A stretch of DNA of 64,000 nucleotides from Ectothiorhodospiraceae bacterium (GTDB lineage: Bacteria; Pseudomonadota; Gammaproteobacteria; Nitrococcales; Aquisalimonadaceae). How positions within the stretch are numbered: the first letter of the stretch is position 1; the number at the start of each line of letters is the position of its first letter. The stretch lies in NCBI GenBank assembly GCA_020831885.1, contig JAFIFU010000001.1:124001-188000 (forward strand), given 5' to 3'. The notes under the pieces are model-generated. The model was not told the origin of the DNA and made no database searches. It worked only from the letters and a program-made list of their open reading frames with translations. Below, piece by piece: positions 26,719-35,504 of the stretch. The position numbers and the translations under genes are program-made.

Positions 26719-27984
26719 ATGGCCCTCAGGAATGCCTTCTATGCGCAGTCCGGCGGCGTCACGTCGGTTATCAACGCCAGTGCCTGCGGTCTTATCGAGA
26801 CCGCGCGCCAGCACCCGGATCGCATCGGCAAGGTCTATGCGGGCCGGAACGGCATCATCGGCGCCCTCCAGGAAGACCTGATCGATACCAGCCTGGAGTC
26901 GGAGCAAGCCATTGCCGCGCTGCGTCATACGCCGGCCGGCGCCTTCGGTTCCTGCCGTTACAAGCTCAAGGGTCTGGAGGAGAACCGGGCAGAGTACGAG
27001 CGTCTGATCCAGGTGTTTGAAGCGCACGACATCGGCTATTTTTTCTACAACGGTGGCGGGGACTCCCAGGACACCGCCCATAAGGTGTCCCAGTTGGGGG
27101 AGAAGCTGGGTTACCCGATCACCTGCATCGGCATTCCCAAGACCGTGGACAACGATCTTCCCGTAACCGATTGCTGCCCCGGTTTCGGTTCGGTGGCGAA
27201 GTATGTGGCGGTGTCGACGCTGGAGGCCGGTCTTGATGTGCGCTCCATGGCGGAAACCTCCACCAAGGTCTTCGTGCTTGAGGTGATGGGCCGTCATGCG
27301 GGCTGGATCGCCGCCGCCTCGGCCCTGGCCGCGGAAGAGGATGGGCAGCCGCCGCACATCATCCTGTTGCCGGAGGTGCCCCTGAACCAACAGGCTTTCC
27401 TGCGCAAGGTCCAGGAAACGGTGGAGCGCCATGGTTACTGTGTGGTGGTGGTCTCGGAAGGCTTGCTGGATGCCGATGGCCGCCTGCTGTCGGATGCCGG
27501 GGTCCGGGACGCCTTCGGGCATGCACAACTGGGCGGCGTGGCGCCGATCATCGCGCGGATGTGCAAGGACGCCCTGGGTTACAAGTACCATTACGCGGTG
27601 GCGGACTACCTGCAGCGCTCCGCCCGGCATATCGCCTCGAAGACGGATGTGGACCAGGCCTATGCCGTCGGGGTCGCGGCCGTTCGGCTGGCGCTGGAGG
27701 GACGCAATGCGGTGATGCCGACCATCGTGCGCAAGCGCGATGAGCCCTATCAGTGGGAGATCGGCAGCGTGGATCTGGCGCTGGTGGCCAATGTGGAGCG
27801 GAAACTGCCTCCCGCCTACATCGCCGAGGACGGTATGGGAGTGACCGAGGAGTGTCTCCGCTATCTCCGGCCGTTGATCCAGGGGGAGGATTTTCCGCCG
27901 TACCGTGATGGTCTGCCTCAGTATGTCCGCCTGAAGAATGCCTCGGTGGCGAAGCGCCTGGGAACCGTTTTTGAACTGCGCTGA
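26719..27984 (+). CDS. 6-phosphofructokinase, pyrophosphate-dependent type
   Basis: Phosphorylates fructose 6-phosphate. 421 residues from ATG 26719, after GGGGAG; GTG 26710 is less likely. YNGGGDSQDTAHKV at about residues 105-118 has Asp where ATP enzymes have Gly (GGDGS). PKTVDNDLPVTDCCPGFGS has the lysine typical of PPi users. Catalytic TVDND, MGRHAGWIA and the substrate-binding region are intact. These two residues are the accepted markers of PPi dependence, so the enzyme probably works reversibly with pyrophosphate. Pyrophosphatase follows 40 bases later, so both enzymes compete for PPi. Confidence 0.9.
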   Translation: MALRNAFYAQSGGVTSVINASACGLIETARQHPDRIGKVYAGRNGIIGALQEDLIDTSLESEQAIAALRHTPAGAFGSCRYKLKGLEENRAEYERLIQVFEAHDIGYFFYNGGGDSQDTAHKVSQLGEKLGYPITCIGIPKTVDNDLPVTDCCPGFGSVAKYVAVSTLEAGLDVRSMAETSTKVFVLEVMGRHAGWIAAASALAAEEDGQPPHIILLPEVPLNQQAFLRKVQETVERHGYCVVVVSEGLLDADGRLLSDAGVRDAFGHAQLGGVAPIIARMCKDALGYKYHYAVADYLQRSARHIASKTDVDQAYAVGVAAVRLALEGRNAVMPTIVRKRDEPYQWEIGSVDLALVANVERKLPPAYIAEDGMGVTEECLRYLRPLIQGEDFPPYRDGLPQYVRLKNASVAKRLGTVFELR

Positions 27985-28024
27985 GCGCGCTTTTTTCTGA
28001 ATCCAATCCAGTTAAGGGGGTCGC

Positions 28025-28558
28025 ATGAACGTTGCAGAGATTCCTGCCGGCAAGTCGGTGCCGGATGATATCAATGTGATTATCGAGATTCCGCAGCACG
28101 CGGATCCCGTGAAGTATGAGGTGGACAAGGCCAGCGGGGCGCTGATGGTGGACCGGTTCATGGCGACGGCCATGCACTACCCCTGCAACTACGGCTACGT
28201 ACCGCATACCCTGTGCGGGGACGGGGATCCGGCGGATGTCCTGGTGGTTGCGCCATTTGCCCTGGTGCCCGGTTCCGTGATCCGCAGCCGACCGGTGGGC
28301 GTGCTGGAGATGGAAGACGAGTCCGGCGAGGATGCCAAGATTCTGGCTGTTCCCGTGGACAAGCTCACCCCCTTCTACAGTAACGTCAAAGGGCCTGATG
28401 ACCTTCCCCAGCTCCTGCTGGAGCAGATCAGCCACTTCTTCGAGCACTACAAGGATCTGGAGAAAGGCAAATGGGTCAAGGTCGTGGGCTGGAAAGGGGT
28501 TGACGCCGCCCGTCAGGAGTTGCTGGACGCCGTCAAGCGCCACGACGAGCAGGGTTGA
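28025..28558 (+). CDS. ppa: Inorganic pyrophosphatase, family I
   Basis: Soluble enzyme hydrolysing PPi. 177 residues, close to the 176 of E. coli. The metal-binding signature [10 protein letters not shown] (about residues 65-74) and [26 protein letters not shown] and [11 protein letters not shown] supply the active-site Lys, Tyr, Asp and Glu. AAGGGGG precedes ATG 28025. It follows the PPi-type phosphofructokinase at 40 bases in the same direction, so they probably share a transcript. Confidence 0.96.
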   Translation: MNVAEIPAGKSVPDDINVIIEIPQHADPVKYEVDKASGALMVDRFMATAMHYPCNYGYVPHTLCGDGDPADVLVVAPFALVPGSVIRSRPVGVLEMEDESGEDAKILAVPVDKLTPFYSNVKGPDDLPQLLLEQISHFFEHYKDLEKGKWVKVVGWKGVDAARQELLDAVKRHDEQG

Positions 28559-28613
28559 ACCCACAGTCACTCCGCGTTTTGCCCCGGCGTTTCGCCGTGG
28601 CGTGACCGGATCG

Positions 28614-28642
28614 TTGGATTTTGTTGTCAGGTTCCCTATAAT
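28614..28642 (+). promoter_or_regulatory. Strong sigma-70 promoter of the small unknown gene
   Basis: TTGGAT (28614-28619), exactly 17 bases, perfect TATAAT (28637-28642). Predicted start near 28649 leaves a leader of about 105 bases. Confidence 0.7.
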
Positions 28643-28652
28643 CGCGCCCAAT

Positions 28653-28675
28653 ATGCACTGCATACAGCAGTGCAT
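28653..28675 (+). promoter_or_regulatory. Perfect hairpin at the 5' end of the leader
   Basis: ATGCACTGC (28653-28661), loop ATACA, GCAGTGCAT (28667-28675). It begins about 4 bases after the predicted transcription start and could act as a 5' stabiliser or an operator. Confidence 0.6.
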
Positions 28676-28754
28676 GGCGCGCATTTTCAGTTGCCTGGCC
28701 GGTTCGGTCACCCCCGGACCGGCGGTTCGCCAGCAGCAGTCGCGAGGTGTCTGT

Positions 28755-29081
28755 ATGGCACGGGTGATGACGAAGCAGCGGCTTGTCCGGGAGAACCTGG
28801 CCTATCGCCATACCGGCGGGGTCAGCGAGGAGAACCGCTGCAGCGGATTTGTTCCGGCCTTCCACGATACCGAAACCGGCGAGGTCTACCCGTCGCTCTG
28901 TGCCAGTGGCCGTCCCGTGCCGTTCCACTGCCTGGATGGGCTTCCCGATGCGGTGGTGCTTCAACGGGATACCAGCGGTACCCCCATCACCCTCAAAGCG
29001 TCGCTGGTGGCGGGCTTTCTCCGCGATGGCGTGTTCTACACCCGAGACCAGGCTGCGGACTGCGTTGCCACCGGCGGGTAG
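28755..29081 (+). CDS. Small conserved-looking protein of unknown function
   Basis: 108 residues from ATG 28755. I recognise no family. The sequence is compact and soluble-looking: VRENLAYRHTGGVSEENRCSGFVPAFHDTETGEVYPSL, then HCLDGLPDAVVLQRD and a C-terminal KASLVAGFLRDGVFYTRDQAAD. Three cysteines occur but no metal knuckle. The codon pattern matches its neighbours, and a strong promoter with a structured leader points straight at it, so it is very likely expressed. It lies between ppa and prmA on the same strand. Confidence 0.7.
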   Translation: MARVMTKQRLVRENLAYRHTGGVSEENRCSGFVPAFHDTETGEVYPSLCASGRPVPFHCLDGLPDAVVLQRDTSGTPITLKASLVAGFLRDGVFYTRDQAADCVATGG

Positions 29082-29167
29082 TCCCGAAACCGACGCCGTC
29101 CGACGGAGCCCGGTGGCTCCTGTCTCCCCCGATCCCTGTTCAGCCGGCCCCCACCGGAGTCATACCC

Positions 29168-30052
29168 ATGCCTTATGTCCAGATCGCCTGCCAGCTTGAT
29201 GCCGGTTTCTGCCGGTTGGCGGAGGACGTGCTTATGGAACGGGGCGCCATGTCTGTGACCTTCCAGGATCCCGGCGGGAAGCCTGTGCTGGAGCCGGCGC
29301 CGGGGAGCAACCCGTTGTGGGATCGGGTAACCGTGCTCGCGTTGTTTCACGCCGGGGTGGATGCCGGCGCCCTGCGCCGTGCCCTGCAGCGGGAGCTGGG
29401 TGACGTTGCCGTCGCCCATTGGCAGGTGCAGGAGCTGCAGGATCGCGTTTGGGAACGGGCCTGGATGGATGACTTTCATCCAATGCGCTTCGGTGAGCGG
29501 CTCTGGGTGTGTCCCAGTAACGGGCGGGTGCAGCAAGCGGGGGCCGTGGTGCTGAAGCTGGATCCGGGGCTGGCTTTCGGAACCGGTACCCATCCCACCA
29601 CGGCGTTATGCCTGCGATGGTTGGACACGGCATCCCTGGATGGTTTACGGGTCATCGATTACGGCTGTGGTTCCGGTATTCTGGGTATTGCCGCGCTGTT
29701 GCTGGGTGCCCGGTCCTGCCACGGTGTGGACAATGACCCGCAGGCGCTGACCGCCAGCCGTGAGAACGCGGAACGGAATGGCGTTGCCCAACGGCTGACG
29801 CTGAGCCTGGCCGAAGAAGGGTCGCTGCCGGAGCCGGCGGATGTGCTGCTGGCGAATATCCTGTCCGGTGTGCTGATCCGCCTGGCCCCGCGCCTGTCAA
29901 CGCTGGTGGTGCCCGGCGGTCGCGTGGTCCTTTCGGGTGTTCTTCGGGAGCAGGCCGAAGAGGTCATGGAGGCCTATCGCGATGTGTTCCGCTTTGACGC
30001 GCCCCGGGTGGACGGCGACTGGGTGCTGCTGTCGGCCCGGAAGGCCGGCTGA
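29168..30052 (+). CDS. prmA: Ribosomal protein L11 methyltransferase
   Basis: Trimethylates lysines and the N terminus of L11. 294 residues from ATG 29168. The N-terminal L11-recognition domain (YVQIACQLDAGFCRLAEDVLMERGAMSVTF) is followed by PGLAFGTGTHPTTALCLRWL (about 135-154), SAM loop VIDYGCGSGILGIAALLLGA (about 162-181), GVDNDPQA and ADVLLANILSGVLI with the NxL motif. It is in the gammaproteobacterial prmA-...-fis neighbourhood, but here it is preceded by the small unknown gene rather than accC. Confidence 0.95.
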   Translation: MPYVQIACQLDAGFCRLAEDVLMERGAMSVTFQDPGGKPVLEPAPGSNPLWDRVTVLALFHAGVDAGALRRALQRELGDVAVAHWQVQELQDRVWERAWMDDFHPMRFGERLWVCPSNGRVQQAGAVVLKLDPGLAFGTGTHPTTALCLRWLDTASLDGLRVIDYGCGSGILGIAALLLGARSCHGVDNDPQALTASRENAERNGVAQRLTLSLAEEGSLPEPADVLLANILSGVLIRLAPRLSTLVVPGGRVVLSGVLREQAEEVMEAYRDVFRFDAPRVDGDWVLLSARKAG

Positions 30053-30147
30053 ACGCACGCGTCCCGTGGTGCCGAGCGGTTCACACCGTGGGCTGTGTGG
30101 TTCGGCTATGATTGTTGGCTGGATTCCAGGGGCGACTAGAGCGAGCG

Positions 30148-31017
30148 ATGTATACGCAGTGCCCGGCGTGTGCGGCCCTGTACCGGGTCACGGAAGAACG
30201 GATCACGGCCGCGGATCGTCGTGTCCGCTGCGCCATGTGTCTGGTCGTGTTCGATGCCGGGCGGCGCTGGACGGATGTCCTGCCCCCGGACGTGCAGGTG
30301 CTGGTGGACCGCCATGCCGGGCACACGGCCATGCCCCCGCCGTCGCCGGTTTCCTCCGGCTCCGAGCCCGTACCCACGCATGAGGCCGGGCGGCCGGCCG
30401 GTGCCGAAGACCCGGCCGAGCCCGCAGTCCACCCGGGGGAGGCGGATTCCGTCAACGATCTGGGGGGGGCGGACTGGCAACTGGCGTCCGGTCTGGAACT
30501 GGAGGCCCGCACAGCCCCGCAAAGGCGAACAGCAACCGGGGCAGCCGTTTGGGCCTGGGTGGCCGGAATTCTGCTGTTGAACCTTCTTCTGGTGCTCCAG
30601 GTGGTCTACACCCAGCGCGAGGAGCTGGCGAGATACGCGCAATTGCGCCCCTGGCTGGAACCGCTGTGCCGGGTGGCAGGGTGTGAGTTGCCGCTTCAGC
30701 GCGATCCGGAGCGCCTGCGGATGCTGCGCAGCCAGGTGACGGACCATCCGTCCCGGTCCGGTGCGCTGGTTGCCACAGCGGTGATCATCAATCAGGCGCC
30801 TTTTCGCCAGCCCTACCCCTTGCTAAGGTTAACCCTGCTGGATCAGAATCAGCGGGTGGCGGGGGAGCGCTGGTTTCATCCCGCCGATTACCTGCATGAC
30901 CCGGGGCTTCGAGAACGCTGGGACGCAGGAATGCCCGTGGAGCATCCGGTCGCCGTGCGGCTGGAGCTGCTGGATCCGGGCAGTGGTTCGGCCCAGTACA
31001 TCTTCGAGATGCGTTAG
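30148..31017 (+). CDS. Zinc-ribbon DUF3426 membrane protein
   Basis: 289 residues from ATG 30148. The N-terminal MJ0042-type zinc ribbon is CPACAALYRVTEERITAADRRVRCAMC (two CxxC, residues 5-34 approx). A long Pro-rich low-complexity linker, one membrane helix (AWVAGILLLNLLLVLQVVY, about 140-160) and a periplasmic DUF3426 domain follow (RSGALVATAVIINQAPFRQPYPLLRLTLLD). This family regularly sits between prmA and dusB/fis in gammaproteobacteria; its job is unknown. Fis is next, 250 bases on. Confidence 0.87.
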   Translation: MYTQCPACAALYRVTEERITAADRRVRCAMCLVVFDAGRRWTDVLPPDVQVLVDRHAGHTAMPPPSPVSSGSEPVPTHEAGRPAGAEDPAEPAVHPGEADSVNDLGGADWQLASGLELEARTAPQRRTATGAAVWAWVAGILLLNLLLVLQVVYTQREELARYAQLRPWLEPLCRVAGCELPLQRDPERLRMLRSQVTDHPSRSGALVATAVIINQAPFRQPYPLLRLTLLDQNQRVAGERWFHPADYLHDPGLRERWDAGMPVEHPVAVRLELLDPGSGSAQYIFEMR

Positions 31018-31125
31018 CTCCGTGTATCTCTCCGTTGCCCGTTGCCGCGGTTTCGGCGCGTGGGTGGCGGCACGGCGTTGGGGTGGGTGCTCCGAGCCGG
31101 CAGTTTGTGATCCGTCGCGACAGGC

Positions 31126-31153
31126 TTGCATGGTCAGGCCATTGCTTTACGAT
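31126..31153 (+). promoter_or_regulatory. Candidate fis promoter
   Basis: TTGCAT (31126-31131), 16-base spacer, TACGAT (31148-31153), about 107 bases before the fis ATG in an otherwise featureless 249-base gap. A GC-rich discriminator follows (AGCCGGC), as expected of growth-rate-controlled promoters. Confidence 0.4.
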
Positions 31154-31266
31154 CGATAGCCGGCATGGAGAGGGTGCTGCGGTCGGCCGCCAGTCTGCAG
31201 GCGGGTTCTTGTCATTCATCGGGGGGGCGATTGCCATCCTTATCAGGAGGCACGCACACAACGGTC

Positions 31267-31560
31267 ATGAACGAACACGCTAGGCGAATCGACGAGCAGC
31301 TTGGCAGTTGTCCGGCGCCGGAAGCCGGTACCGGGCCCATTCGCGCCTGCGTGGCGGATGCGCTGGACCAGTACCTGTCGCGTCTTAACGGTCACGAGTG
31401 CTCCGAGCTCTACAAGCTGGTGCTGCAGGAAGTGGAGCCGCCTCTGCTGGAGGCGGTGTTGCGCTATTGCCAGGGGAATCAGACCCGGGCCGCCCGCATG
31501 CTCGGGATCAATCGCGCCACCCTGCGCAAGAAGCTGGTTCACTACGGACTGTCCGAGTGA
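31267..31560 (+). CDS. fis: DNA-binding protein Fis
   Basis: Nucleoid protein that bends DNA and stimulates rRNA promoters. 97 residues from ATG 31267 (E. coli Fis has 98). The C-terminal helix-turn-helix is almost identical to known Fis: VLRYCQGNQTRAARMLGINRATLRKKL. The middle helix LYKLVLQEVEPPLLEAVL is likewise conserved. The usual upstream partner dusB is absent here; the gene appears to have its own promoter. purH follows. Confidence 0.96.
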   Translation: MNEHARRIDEQLGSCPAPEAGTGPIRACVADALDQYLSRLNGHECSELYKLVLQEVEPPLLEAVLRYCQGNQTRAARMLGINRATLRKKLVHYGLSE

Positions 31561-31713
31561 TGCGGCTGCCGTGACCGCGGCTCCGTGGCCCGCATCGGAC
31601 CCGACACCCGGCCTGGCAGGCGGCCAAACGCGCCGGGACATGGCCTCGCCTCCTGAAAGGCGGGTATAATCGCGCCCCGCCCAATCCATCTGATTCGAGA
31701 AAGGACCAACGCC

Positions 31714-33294
31714 ATGACTGCCAAGGCCGGGTTACGCCCCGTTCGGCGTGCGCTGCTCAGTGTTTCCGACAAAACCGGCATCGTGGATTTCGCCCGCGCA
31801 CTGGCGGAGCGCGGTGTGGAGCTTCTGTCCACCGGCGGCACCGCCCGCGCGCTCCGCGACGCCGGCCTCACCGTCACGGACGTCTCCGATGTGACCGGTT
31901 TTCCCGAAATCATGGCCGGGCGCGTCAAGACGCTGCATCCGCTGGTTCACGGTGGTCTGCTGGGGCGCCGGGGCACGGACGAGGGGGTCATGGCGGAGCA
32001 CGGCATCCGGCCCATCGATCTGCTGGCGGTGAACCTTTACCCGTTCCAGCAGACGGTGGCGAAGCCGGATTGCAGCTTCGAGGACGCCATCGAGAACATC
32101 GACATCGGTGGCCCCGCCATGGTCCGCGCCGCGGCCAAGAATCATGATGGTGTCGTTGTGCTCACCGACCCGGCGGACTACGACCGTGTGCTGGCGCAAC
32201 TGGCCGAGCAGGACGGGACCGATTCGGATCTGCGGTTGGATCTGGCCACCAGGGCTTTCGAACACACGGCCGCCTACGATGGTGCCATCGCGAGCCATCT
32301 GGGCAGCCTCAATGCCCAGCGCAGACCCGAAGGGTATCCCCGCACCCTGAACCTGCAGTTCCACAAGGCCCAGGACATGCGCTACGGCGAAAACCCCCAT
32401 CAGGGTGCCGCCTTCTACCGGGAGCGTTATCCCGCCGAGCCCTCTGTGGCCACCGCCCGGCAGCTTCAGGGCAAGGAGCTCAGCTTTAACAACGTGGCTG
32501 ATACCGATGCCGCCCTGGAATGTGTCAAGAGCTTCAGCGCGCCGGCCTGCGTCATCGTCAAGCACGCCAATCCTTGCGGTGTGGCCGAAGGCGCCAGCCT
32601 GCGGGAGGCCTATGAGCGGGCCTTCGTCTGCGACCCCACCTCCGCCTTCGGCGGCATCATCGCCTTCAACCGCACCCTGGATCAGGCCACGGCCCAGGCC
32701 ATTATCGATCGTCAGTTCGTGGAGGTGATTATCGCCCCCGAGGCCGACCCCGGTGCGGTGCAGGCCGTGGCGGCCAGGAAGAACGTACGCCTGCTGGTCT
32801 GCGGTCGGTGGGGGGGCGAGCGTAAGGGGCAGTTGGATTTCAAGCGCGTGAACGGCGGCCTACTGGTGCAGGATGCCGATATTGCGCAGGTGGCCGACAG
32901 CGAGCTGCGGGTGGTGACCAGCCGCCAGCCCACCCCGCAGCAACTGCGCGATCTGCGCTTCGTCTGGCAGGTGGTGCGCTACGTGAAGTCCAACGCCATC
33001 GTCTTTGGCCGTGATGGACAGACCGTTGGTATCGGCGCCGGGCAGATGTCCCGCGTGTGGAGCGCACGCATCGCCCGGGAGAAGGCGCTGGATGCCGGCT
33101 TGCCGGTAGAAGGCGCGGTGATGGCCTCGGATGCGTTTTTCCCGTTCCGGGACGGCATCGACCAGGCAGCCGAGGCCGGCATTGCCGCGGTCATCCAGCC
33201 CGGCGGCTCCATCCGTGACGAGGAAGTGATTGCCGCCGCCGACGAGCACGGCATGGCCATGGTGTTCACCGGCATGCGCCACTTCCGGCACTGA
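31714..33294 (+). CDS. purH: Bifunctional AICAR transformylase / IMP cyclohydrolase
   Basis: Performs the last two steps of IMP synthesis. 526 residues from ATG 31714. The N-terminal MGS-like cyclohydrolase domain shows [31 protein letters not shown] and [15 protein letters not shown]. The C-terminal transformylase shows [27 protein letters not shown] (catalytic Lys and His, about 275-288) and [18 protein letters not shown] perfect TATAAT (31665-31670) lies 44 bases upstream. purD follows at 30 bases, the standard pair. Confidence 0.97.
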   Translation: MTAKAGLRPVRRALLSVSDKTGIVDFARALAERGVELLSTGGTARALRDAGLTVTDVSDVTGFPEIMAGRVKTLHPLVHGGLLGRRGTDEGVMAEHGIRPIDLLAVNLYPFQQTVAKPDCSFEDAIENIDIGGPAMVRAAAKNHDGVVVLTDPADYDRVLAQLAEQDGTDSDLRLDLATRAFEHTAAYDGAIASHLGSLNAQRRPEGYPRTLNLQFHKAQDMRYGENPHQGAAFYRERYPAEPSVATARQLQGKELSFNNVADTDAALECVKSFSAPACVIVKHANPCGVAEGASLREAYERAFVCDPTSAFGGIIAFNRTLDQATAQAIIDRQFVEVIIAPEADPGAVQAVAARKNVRLLVCGRWGGERKGQLDFKRVNGGLLVQDADIAQVADSELRVVTSRQPTPQQLRDLRFVWQVVRYVKSNAIVFGRDGQTVGIGAGQMSRVWSARIAREKALDAGLPVEGAVMASDAFFPFRDGIDQAAEAGIAAVIQPGGSIRDEEVIAAADEHGMAMVFTGMRHFRH

Positions 33295-33324
33295 CAGGGG
33301 CAAAGGGCAGGTGAGGACGAGGAC

Positions 33325-34617
33325 ATGAAGGTACTGATTATCGGCGGCGGCGGCCGTGAGCATGCGCTGGCCTGGGCCTCCGCACGATCACCCCGGGTGG
33401 AGCAGGTGTTCGTTGCCCCGGGCAACGCGGGCACGGCGCTGGAAAATAAGTGCGAGAACGTGGCCATTGCCGTGGACGATATGGATGCCCTGGTCGCGTT
33501 TGCCCGCGAGGAAGCCGTGGATCTGACCATCGTCGGGCCCGAGCAGCCCCTGGTCATGGGCGTGGTGGATGCCTTCCGGAAGGCCGGCCTGGCCTGCTTC
33601 GGCCCCAGCAAGGGTGCCGCCCAGTTGGAAGGCTCCAAGTCCTTCACCAAGGATTTCCTTGCCCGGCACCGAATCCCCACGGCCGCTTACGCCACCTTTA
33701 CCGAGGCCGCGGAAGCCAGGGCCTACGTGGAAGCCCAGGGGGCGCCCATTGTGATCAAGGCGGACGGCCTGGCCGCCGGCAAGGGCGTGGTGGTGGCACA
33801 GACCGTGGAGGAAGCCATCGCCGCCGTGGACAGCATGCTGGAGCAGAACACCTTTGGCGATGCCGGCGCCCGCGTGGTGGTGGAGGAATTCCTGCAGGGC
33901 GAGGAAGCCAGCTTCATCGTCATGGTGGACGGCGAGCATATCCTGCCATTGGCAAGCTCCCAGGATCACAAGGCCCGGGACGAGGGTGACCGCGGCCCGA
34001 ACACCGGTGGCATGGGCGCCTACTCCCCGGCCCCGGTGCTCACGCCCCAGGTGCACGAACGTGCCATGCGCGAGGTGATCGAGCCCACGGTCCGCGGCAT
34101 GGCCGCCGAAGGCAACCTGTACACCGGGTTCCTCTATGCCGGCCTCATGATCGCGCCGGACGGTACGCCCAAGGTGCTGGAGTTCAATTGCCGCATGGGC
34201 GATCCGGAAACCCAACCCATTCTGCTGCGGCTGGAATCCGATCTCACCGAACTGTGCCAGGCGGCGCTGGAAGGCCGGCTTCACCAGGTGGATTGCCGGT
34301 GGTCGCCGAAGGTCAGCCTGGGTGTGGTGCTGGCCGCCGGTGGCTATCCTGCCGGTTACCGCAAGGGTGACGTGATCCAGGGGCTGCCGCAGCAGGAACG
34401 GGCCGGCAGCAAGGTTTTCCACGCCGGGACAGCCACTGACGAACAGGGCCGGGTGGTGACCAGCGGTGGTCGGGTGCTGTGCGTCTGCGCCCTGGGGGAC
34501 TCCGTCACCCAGGCCCAGCAGAATGCCTATGCGCTGGTGGATACCATCCACTGGGAGGGCATGTTCTGCCGTCGGGACATCGGCTACCGGGCCGTGGCAC
34601 GGGAACGGACCGGGTAG
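33325..34617 (+). CDS. purD: Phosphoribosylamine-glycine ligase
   Basis: ATP-grasp enzyme making GAR in purine synthesis. 430 residues. N-terminal [23 protein letters not shown]-binding [18 protein letters not shown] (about 141-158), [25 protein letters not shown] (metal and substrate loop) and [18 protein letters not shown]. Operon with purH. Downstream begins a long repeat element (34618-34925) instead of another pur gene. Confidence 0.97.
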   Translation: MKVLIIGGGGREHALAWASARSPRVEQVFVAPGNAGTALENKCENVAIAVDDMDALVAFAREEAVDLTIVGPEQPLVMGVVDAFRKAGLACFGPSKGAAQLEGSKSFTKDFLARHRIPTAAYATFTEAAEARAYVEAQGAPIVIKADGLAAGKGVVVAQTVEEAIAAVDSMLEQNTFGDAGARVVVEEFLQGEEASFIVMVDGEHILPLASSQDHKARDEGDRGPNTGGMGAYSPAPVLTPQVHERAMREVIEPTVRGMAAEGNLYTGFLYAGLMIAPDGTPKVLEFNCRMGDPETQPILLRLESDLTELCQAALEGRLHQVDCRWSPKVSLGVVLAAGGYPAGYRKGDVIQGLPQQERAGSKVFHAGTATDEQGRVVTSGGRVLCVCALGDSVTQAQQNAYALVDTIHWEGMFCRRDIGYRAVARERTG

Positions 34618-34925
34618 GCACGTTCGGCGCGCTTCCCCCGGCGGGGTATTTCCGGCAAGCTTTGCCGGAGACACCAGGCTTTTCCAGCGTATGGCCATGC
34701 CTCGGTGGTGGCCTGCGCCGTCGTGGCAAGGCGCGGCTCGCAGGCAATGGCGAGCCCTTGGCAAGAGGCGTAACACCGCACCCGGACACGCTGCAAAGCC
34801 CCGAGGGGCTCCGCAGAGCACCGTGGGGATCGATCAGCGCTTCCCTGGCTGACAGGCTGCACAATGGCGCTGAGGTATGGCCCTGCGTTCGAAGAGCTGA
34901 GGAAAACGCACAGGGAGCAAGTGTC
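34618..34925 (+). repeat. Long member of the GGAAGCG dispersed repeat family
   Basis: The 308-base gap after purD carries no gene. Bases 34727-34779 match 38513-38565 (opposite strand) at 48 of 53 positions without gaps. The right end holds GGATCGATCAGCGCTTCC (34827-34844), the family core. Foldable segments include TCCGGCAAGCTTTGCCGGA near 34650 and GCCTGCG...CGCAGGC (34711-34745). GCGCGCTTCCC at about 34627-34637 may be a second, worn copy of the end. Confidence 0.8.
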
Positions 34926-35489
34926 GTGGAACTGAGTACCGTAATCGTCATCGGCGTGCTCGTGTTGCTGGGTTTCTACCTGGTGAGCACCTACAACCGC
35001 CTGGTCAAGCTGCGAAACCAGGTGCGCAATGGCTGGCGCCAGATCGATGTGCAGCTCAAGCGCCGCCACGACCTGATTCCGAACCTGGTGGAAACCGTCA
35101 AGGATTACATGGGTTACGAACAGGAGACCCTGCGCCAGGTGATCGAGGCCCGCAGCCGTGCCGTGGCCACCGAGGGCAAAGGGCCGGAGGAGGCCCTCCC
35201 CGCCGAGCAGATGCTCAGCGGGGCGTTGGGCCGGCTGTTCGCCCTGATGGAAAATTATCCCGATCTCAAGGCGAACCAGAACGTCGCCCGGCTGATGGAG
35301 GAGCTCAGCAGCACGGAGAACCGCATCGCCTTTTCCCGCCAGCATTACAACGACAGCGTCATGGCCAAGAACACAGCCGTGGAGTCCTTCCCCTCCAATC
35401 TGGTGGCGCGGCTGTTCGGCTTTCGCCATGCCGCCTACTTCCAGATCGACACCCAGGAACGCGCCGTGCCCAAGGTGTCGCTGCGCTGA
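34926..35489 (+). CDS. lemA: LemA family protein
   Basis: 187 residues from GTG 34926, after AGGGA. One N-terminal membrane helix (VIVIGVLVLLGFYLVSTYNRLV) is followed by a long helical cytoplasmic or periplasmic domain with the LemA pattern NQVRNGWRQIDVQLKRRHDLIPNLVETVKDYM and AFSRQHYNDSVMAKNTAVESFP. Function unknown in general. LemA is very often paired with a membrane M48 peptidase, which is exactly the next gene, 15 bases on, so they probably act together in membrane protein quality control. Confidence 0.93.
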   Translation: MELSTVIVIGVLVLLGFYLVSTYNRLVKLRNQVRNGWRQIDVQLKRRHDLIPNLVETVKDYMGYEQETLRQVIEARSRAVATEGKGPEEALPAEQMLSGALGRLFALMENYPDLKANQNVARLMEELSSTENRIAFSRQHYNDSVMAKNTAVESFPSNLVARLFGFRHAAYFQIDTQERAVPKVSLR

Positions 35490-35504
35490 CCCAGGGGGTG
35501 CGGC

